Positions 60,414-64,000 of a DNA stretch of 64,000 nucleotides are shown here, piece by piece. Location of the stretch: NCBI RefSeq assembly GCF_029382225.1, contig NZ_JARLTC010000007.1, positions 186,001-250,000 of the forward strand, written 5' to 3'. The position numbers were made by a program, and so were the translations under genes. The notes below the pieces were generated by a model that was not told the DNA's origin, made no database searches, and saw only the letters and a list, made by a program, of their open reading frames with translations. Position 1 is the first letter of the stretch, and each line of letters begins with the position of its first letter. The DNA is from Spongiactinospora sp. TRM90649 (lineage in GTDB: Bacteria; Actinomycetota; Actinomycetes; Streptosporangiales; Streptosporangiaceae).

Positions 60414-61337
60414 TCAGGGCGGAAAGTGATCGTGGTGTCGCAGCGCGTCGTGGATCCAGCGGTTGGCGACGACCTGTTCGGGCGGCCATGACCACTCGCG
60501 GATGACGTAGACCAGTTCCCAGTACCGTTCGGAGCGCTGGTCGTGCTGGTCGTACTCGCGGCGTACCTGGTTCCGGAATTCCGCGTCGCACAGCACGCCG
60601 CGCCCTTTCGCCATCAGCGACAGGACACCGTCCAGGACGGGGAGCGCCGCCGGGGAGTCGGGGGTCACGCCCGCGTGTACCGCCGCCATGGCGTCCTCGA
60701 TGGACCGCATGGTGGTCTCCCGGAGGGCGTCCAGGTCCAGTTGGTCGGTGTTCTCCCAGAAGTCCGAGCTCTGGCCTCTCAGCGCGGCGCGGAATCCGTC
60801 GTCGGCCAGCAGCGCGGTCATCTCCAGCCACGCGTCGAGCTGTTCGATCGTGGGCTCGTCCGGGAGTTCGACGGCCATGCCGCAGCGCAGCCCTTCGAGC
60901 CACTCCTCACGCGCGCCGTTGGCGCCCGCGACGTCGTCCATGAAGTCGTCGAGGAGCAGGCCCATCTCCTCGGTGCCGTAGCGGCCAAGGGCGTTGAGGC
61001 GGTGCAGGTCGTCGTCGGTGGGGTCGTCCTTGTCGAGGGTGGCGCGCAGCACCGCGCGGGTCCGTTGCAGCGCGCGGAGCCGGGTCTCGACGGCCTGCAG
61101 GTGGAGGGTGAGCACGTCGCGCAGGTCGCGGTCGCCCAGGCCGCGGATGGTGGCGAGGTCCACGCCGATCTCGCGCAGCGTGCGGATGACCTCCAGCCGG
61201 GCGCGGTCCTCCTCGCGGTAGAGGCGGTAGCCGGCGGCGGTGCGTTCGTGTTCGGGGAGCACCCCGCTGTCGGAGTAGAACCTGATCGTCTTCACCGGCA
61301 GACCGGAGAGCTTGGCGAGCTGGCCGATCGTGTACAT
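60414..61337 (-). CDS. MerR-family transcriptional regulator with large ligand-binding domain
   Basis: This protein has 307 residues. The N-terminal ~70 are a MerR winged helix (Y-T-I-G-Q-L-A-K-L-S-G-L-P-V-K-T-I-R-F-Y, Y-R-L-Y), followed by the dimerisation helix (~75-110) and a ~190-residue helical effector domain. That domain has A-V-H-A-G-V-T-P-D-S-P-A-A, faintly like the thiopeptide-binding TipAS domain of TipAL, but I would not assign it firmly. It is divergent from an L11 paralogue across a 44-base promoter with MerR geometry. It probably activates that gene and controls itself. ATG 61337 follows AGGAGG. Confidence 0.88.
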   Translation of the reverse strand: MYTIGQLAKLSGLPVKTIRFYSDSGVLPEHERTAAGYRLYREEDRARLEVIRTLREIGVDLATIRGLGDRDLRDVLTLHLQAVETRLRALQRTRAVLRATLDKDDPTDDDLHRLNALGRYGTEEMGLLLDDFMDDVAGANGAREEWLEGLRCGMAVELPDEPTIEQLDAWLEMTALLADDGFRAALRGQSSDFWENTDQLDLDALRETTMRSIEDAMAAVHAGVTPDSPAALPVLDGVLSLMAKGRGVLCDAEFRNQVRREYDQHDQRSERYWELVYVIREWSWPPEQVVANRWIHDALRHHDHFPP

Positions 61338-61343
61338 ATTCGC

Positions 61344-61374
61344 TTGAGCCTCCTGTTACTGGAGACTTTAGCGT
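61344..61374 (+). promoter_or_regulatory. MerR-type promoter of the L11 paralogue
   Basis: TTGAGC (61344-61349) and TAGCGT (61369-61374, T-A-N-N-N-T) are separated by 19 bases, the long spacing that MerR proteins correct by twisting DNA. The spacer is filled by a 15-base dyad CTCCTGTTACTGGAG (61350-61364; six of seven pairs). Transcription would start at about 61381-61382, giving a leaderless message. Confidence 0.65.
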
Positions 61375-61381
61375 GCCGTCC

Positions 61382-61804
61382 ATGGCGAAGAAGATCAGTC
61401 GTGTCGTGAAGATCCAGTCCAAGGCGGGTGAGGCGAACCCGGCGGCGGTCGGCAAGGACCTCGGGCCGCTGGGCGTCAACATCATGGAGTTCTGCAAGCA
61501 GTACAACGCCGCGACCCAGGACCTGCGCGGGTTCGTGGTGACGGCGGTGCTCACCGTCTTCGACGACCGCTCGTTCGAGATGGTGACGAAGAAGCCGACC
61601 ACCGCGTCGCTGCTGCGGCACGCGGCGGGCCTGGCGGCGGGGAGCGCCCGGCCGGGGCACACGCCCGCGGGCACGATCACGCGTGCGCAGCTTCAGGACG
61701 TGGTGCGTGTGAAGCTGTCCGACCTGAACACCGACGACCCGGCCGAGGCGGAGAAGATCATCGCGGGCACGGCGAGGTCGATGGGACTCGTGGTGAAGGG
61801 CTAG
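61382..61804 (+). CDS. rplK: Variant ribosomal protein L11 (second copy, outside the ribosomal operon)
   Basis: The 140-residue protein is clearly L11: G-V-N-I-M-E-F-C-K-Q-Y-N-A, V-F-D-D-R-S-F-E-M-V-T-K and G-T-A-R-S-M-G. The canonical N-terminal segment N-P-x-P-P-V-G-P-A-L-G reads N-P-A-A-V-G-K-D-L-G here. One residue is deleted and the conserved prolines near positions 22 and 26, known sites of thiostrepton resistance, are gone. T-P-P-A-A in the C-domain is also changed to K-P-T-T-A. The normal neighbours (rplA, nusG, secE) are absent. ATG 61382 matches L11 starts; GTG 61373 is an alternative. Confidence 0.9.
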   Translation: MAKKISRVVKIQSKAGEANPAAVGKDLGPLGVNIMEFCKQYNAATQDLRGFVVTAVLTVFDDRSFEMVTKKPTTASLLRHAAGLAAGSARPGHTPAGTITRAQLQDVVRVKLSDLNTDDPAEAEKIIAGTARSMGLVVKG

Positions 61805-62134
61805 GCGGCTGTGACCAGCGCCGTTGCGGGCGCCGATGCGACGCTGACGCCGCGGGCAAGATCTTTACCTGGAAATCCGCGAAAATCTCGCGCAGGTGTT
61901 CGAGGCCGCGCTACAGTCTGAAGGCAATCGGATCGAACACGGGTTCGGGCCAACGATCTTATCGGCGAGGGGTGTGGCATGGGAAGTGCGACCTTCAGCA
62001 TGCCCGCGAGCGCCCTTCCCGCCGGGGCGCGAGCGCCCGTCCACCGCTCGTCGGCCTCGCGGCGCGCGACACGCCGTAGCTCTTTCTACGCAGATATAAG
62101 ACGGCCGCTATATTCCGTCATAAAGTCCGAGAGC

Positions 62135-63316
62135 GTGGATCCCGTGCGCAACCCCTACGCCCCCGGGGCCGGGCAGCGCCCGCCCGAGCTGGCGGGCCGC
62201 GATCGTGAGCTGCAGCAGTTCGAGGTGGTTCTGGAACGGGTGGCCCGTGGCCGTCCGGAGCGGAGCATGGTCCTCACCGGGCTGCGCGGCGTCGGCAAGA
62301 CGGTCCTGCTCAACACCTTCAAATCGATGGCGATGCAGCGCCTGTGGGGCACCGGCAAGATAGAGGCCCGCCCCGATCAGTCCATCCGGCGGCCGGTCGC
62401 CGCCGCCATGCACATGGCGGTGCGTGAGCTGGCCCCGCGCCACCGCGCGCCCGAGCGCATCGAGGAGTTCCTCGGCGTGCTCAAGGCGTTCGCCATGCGC
62501 GACCCGTCGGCCGCGAAGGGCACCTCGCACTGGTCGCCCGGCATCGACGTCCCGGCCGGGCGGGGCCGGGCCGACTCCGGCGACCTGGAGATCGACCTCA
62601 CCGAGCTGTTCGTCGACGCCGCCTCGGTGGCCACCGACCTCGGGGTGGGCATCGCGCTGTTCATCGACGAGATGCAAGACGTCCAGGCGCCCGACGTCTC
62701 GGCTCTGTGCGCCGCCTGTCACGAGTTGTCGCAGAGCGGCGGCCCGCTGATCGTGGTGGGCGCCGGCCTGCCACACCTGCCGAGCGTGCTCAGTGCCAGC
62801 AAGAGCTATTCCGAGCGGCTGTTCCGCTACGCCCGCATCGACCGTCTCGACCGCACCGCGGCCGATCTCGCACTGATCGCCCCGGCCGAGCGTGAGGGCG
62901 TCGAGTTCACCCAGGAAGCGCTCGACGCGCTCTACACCGCAGCCGACGGATACCCCTACTTCGTCCAGGCGTACGGCAAGGTCACCTGGGATCTCGCGCT
63001 GCGGTCACCGATCACCGCCGACGACGTACGGCTGGCCGCCCCCGAGGCCGAGGAGGAGCTGGCCGTCGGCTTCTTCGGCAGCCGCTACGAGCGCGCCACC
63101 CCGGCCGAGCGAGACTACATGCACGCGATGGCCTCCGTCGGCGACGAGCCGGTGGCCACCGCCCAGGTCGCCGAGGTCCTCACCAGAAAGCCGTCGAGCC
63201 TGTCCCCGGCTCGCGACAGCCTCATCAAGAAGGGTCTGATCTACAGCGCCGAGCGGGGCCTGATCGCCTTCACAGTGCCCCACTTCGGAAAGTTCCTCCG
63301 CGCCCAACCCGTGTGA
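62135..63316 (+). CDS. AAA-family ATPase
   Basis: The 393-residue single-chain ATPase has Walker A G-L-R-G-V-G-K-T (residues 49-56) and Walker B A-L-F-I-D-E-M-Q-D. A sensor-like region (L-I-V-V-G-A-G-L-P) and a C-terminal winged-helix-like segment with R-K-P-S-S-L-S-P-A-R-D-S-L-I-K-K-G-L-I-Y follow. It resembles STAND/Orc-like bacterial ATPases of unknown role. I chose GTG 62135 because 62085-62130 is AT-rich and promoter-like; an ATG at 61979 is possible. It is followed by a perfect 18-base inverted repeat. Confidence 0.82.
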   Translation: MDPVRNPYAPGAGQRPPELAGRDRELQQFEVVLERVARGRPERSMVLTGLRGVGKTVLLNTFKSMAMQRLWGTGKIEARPDQSIRRPVAAAMHMAVRELAPRHRAPERIEEFLGVLKAFAMRDPSAAKGTSHWSPGIDVPAGRGRADSGDLEIDLTELFVDAASVATDLGVGIALFIDEMQDVQAPDVSALCAACHELSQSGGPLIVVGAGLPHLPSVLSASKSYSERLFRYARIDRLDRTAADLALIAPAEREGVEFTQEALDALYTAADGYPYFVQAYGKVTWDLALRSPITADDVRLAAPEAEEELAVGFFGSRYERATPAERDYMHAMASVGDEPVATAQVAEVLTRKPSSLSPARDSLIKKGLIYSAERGLIAFTVPHFGKFLRAQPV

Positions 63317-63329
63317 GGAACGCCTATGC

Positions 63330-63373
63330 CTCTATACGGCTCTCTAGTGGGGAAGCTAGAGAGCCGTATAGAG
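63330..63373. terminator. Perfect 18-base inverted repeat between convergent genes
   Basis: CTCTATACGGCTCTCTAG and its exact complement flank an eight-base loop, 14 bases after the ATPase stop. It lacks a T run but should form a strong stem in RNA from either strand. The arms are much AT-richer than the genome, and related TATACG/CTAG motifs recur at 63400-63455. Confidence 0.7.
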
Positions 63374-63417
63374 CTAAATCAAGCCGTCCGCATCGGCTTC
63401 TATACGCATGTCTAGCG

Positions 63418-64000
63418 TCATGCCGATACGGCGATAGATTCGGCTAGCACCGGCATGCCGTCCGCCGTGACCACTGCCGCCCGCACCGGCGGGCGCCGAC
63501 CGCTGAGGTAGACGGCGAAGACCACGTCCACCGGCACGCCGTCCGGGGTCCGGCCGTCGAAGGCGAAGAACCGCCAGCACAGCTCCCGCCAGCTGTCGGC
63601 AGGCTCGGGCGTGGTCAGCAGCGGCCGATGATCGTCCCAGGCGGCGCTGGCCCGCAGGCGGCTCAGCGCGGTGCCGGGCGACAGCGCGCGCTGCTCGCAC
63701 GGCGCGCGGTGGCGTACCCGGTCGATGGCCTCCTCCAGCTCCGGCGACAGGACGACGAGCAGCGCCAGCCCGGCCGTCATGAACCCGGCCGTCGTCCAGG
63801 TGATGCCGGCGACCACCTGCCAGCCCGGCGTCGGCACCGAGAGCATGCCCGCGGCCATCACCGCCAGCGTCACCGTGCGGGCCACCGATCGCGCCCCGAT
63901 CGGGCGGGAGCTGACCTCGCCGAAGCAGCCGCACCCGACATCGGGACGGCGTCGGCGCAGTTCGAGCAGCACATAGGTGGAGAGCGCGAAGAACGCGAGC
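63418..64000 (-). CDS. MauE/DoxX-like membrane protein (5' end outside window)
   Basis: The frame is open to the window edge (L-A-F-F-A-L-S-T-Y-V-L-L-E-L-R before the visible part), so the start lies beyond 64000. About 194 codons are visible. R-P-D-V-G-C-G-C-F-G-E is the cysteine-containing motif of MauE-like proteins, followed by two hydrophobic helices and a ~100-residue soluble tail. MauE proteins help form disulfides in partner proteins; the tail is not recognised. Confidence 0.75.
   Translation of the reverse strand, partial: LAFFALSTYVLLELRRRRPDVGCGCFGEVSSRPIGARSVARTVTLAVMAAGMLSVPTPGWQVVAGITWTTAGFMTAGLALLVVLSPELEEAIDRVRHRAPCEQRALSPGTALSRLRASAAWDDHRPLLTTPEPADSWRELCWRFFAFDGRTPDGVPVDVVFAVYLSGRRPPVRAAVVTADGMPVLAESIAVSA

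Overview
The window is very GC-rich, gene-dense DNA with a strong third-position GC bias. The gene set is that of a filamentous or otherwise complex actinomycete. The most telling markers are the FHA–PstP–RodA–PbpA–PknA–PknB cell-wall signalling cluster, CrgA, a Bpa-type proteasome activator ending in G-P-Y-L, a GPP34 protein and an SCO5717-like ATPase. I infer the order Streptosporangiales (a Streptosporangium/Nonomuraea-like genome), but no single gene proves the genus. Exact TTATCCACA-type DnaA boxes and the crgA–pknB block suggest a chromosomal position on the origin side. There is no prophage, intact insertion sequence, CRISPR array or complete biosynthetic cluster.

Layout. 1-6080: the C-terminal part of a TIR/WD40 membrane protein, a small hypothetical gene, a translationally coupled TROVE/vWA-like plus ARPP-2-like/HTH pair, and a small membrane protein. 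6230-10380: an imine-reductase-like dehydrogenase behind a palindromic operator, the remnant of an MFS exporter with a short leader ORF, an ECF sigma factor (SigE family) coupled to a membrane beta-propeller protein, and a YtxH-like protein. 10547-22078: cyclophilin, rhomboid protease, crgA, a trpG/pabA-type amidotransferase, then the leftward operon fhaA-fhaB-pstP-rodA-pbpA-pknA-pknB with ATGA overlaps and a strong terminator. This operon couples Ser/Thr phosphorylation to peptidoglycan synthesis. 22226-28060: tRNA-Leu(CAG), a long inverted repeat, two CNNM/CBS membrane proteins, an LCP ligase and an NTF2-like protein.

28561-33505: GPP34, TenA, an Fpg/Nei glycosylase, a rhodanese, and a TPP riboswitch driving a CytX-type permease (thiamine salvage), then Ogt. 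33691-39180: a signalling stretch with a PAS/GAF histidine kinase, an anti-sigma-type ATPase, a response regulator, a STAS antagonist, a YidC paralogue, and two inverted pairs of DnaA boxes. 39210-44972: envelope glycosyltransferases and a large phosphatase-fold membrane protein. 45040-53981: pheA, serS, a cold-shock gene, a HAD phosphatase, bpa, a quinone oxidoreductase, the SCO5717-like ATPase, tRNA-Ser(TGA), and a NUDIX–NYN fusion. 54892-60385: accessory genes, including a ribosome-inactivating-protein-like/hemopexin-repeat gene with two compensating frameshifts, a PhoX-type protein and an M15 peptidase lipoprotein.

The most intriguing locus is 60414-61804. A MerR-family regulator is divergent from an extra ribosomal protein L11 gene. 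That L11 has lost the conserved N-terminal prolines that determine thiopeptide (thiostrepton-class) sensitivity, and the promoter between the genes has MerR geometry. I propose an inducible target-replacement resistance or tolerance module. The window ends with an AAA ATPase, a perfect 18-bp inverted repeat and the C-terminal part of a MauE-like membrane protein.
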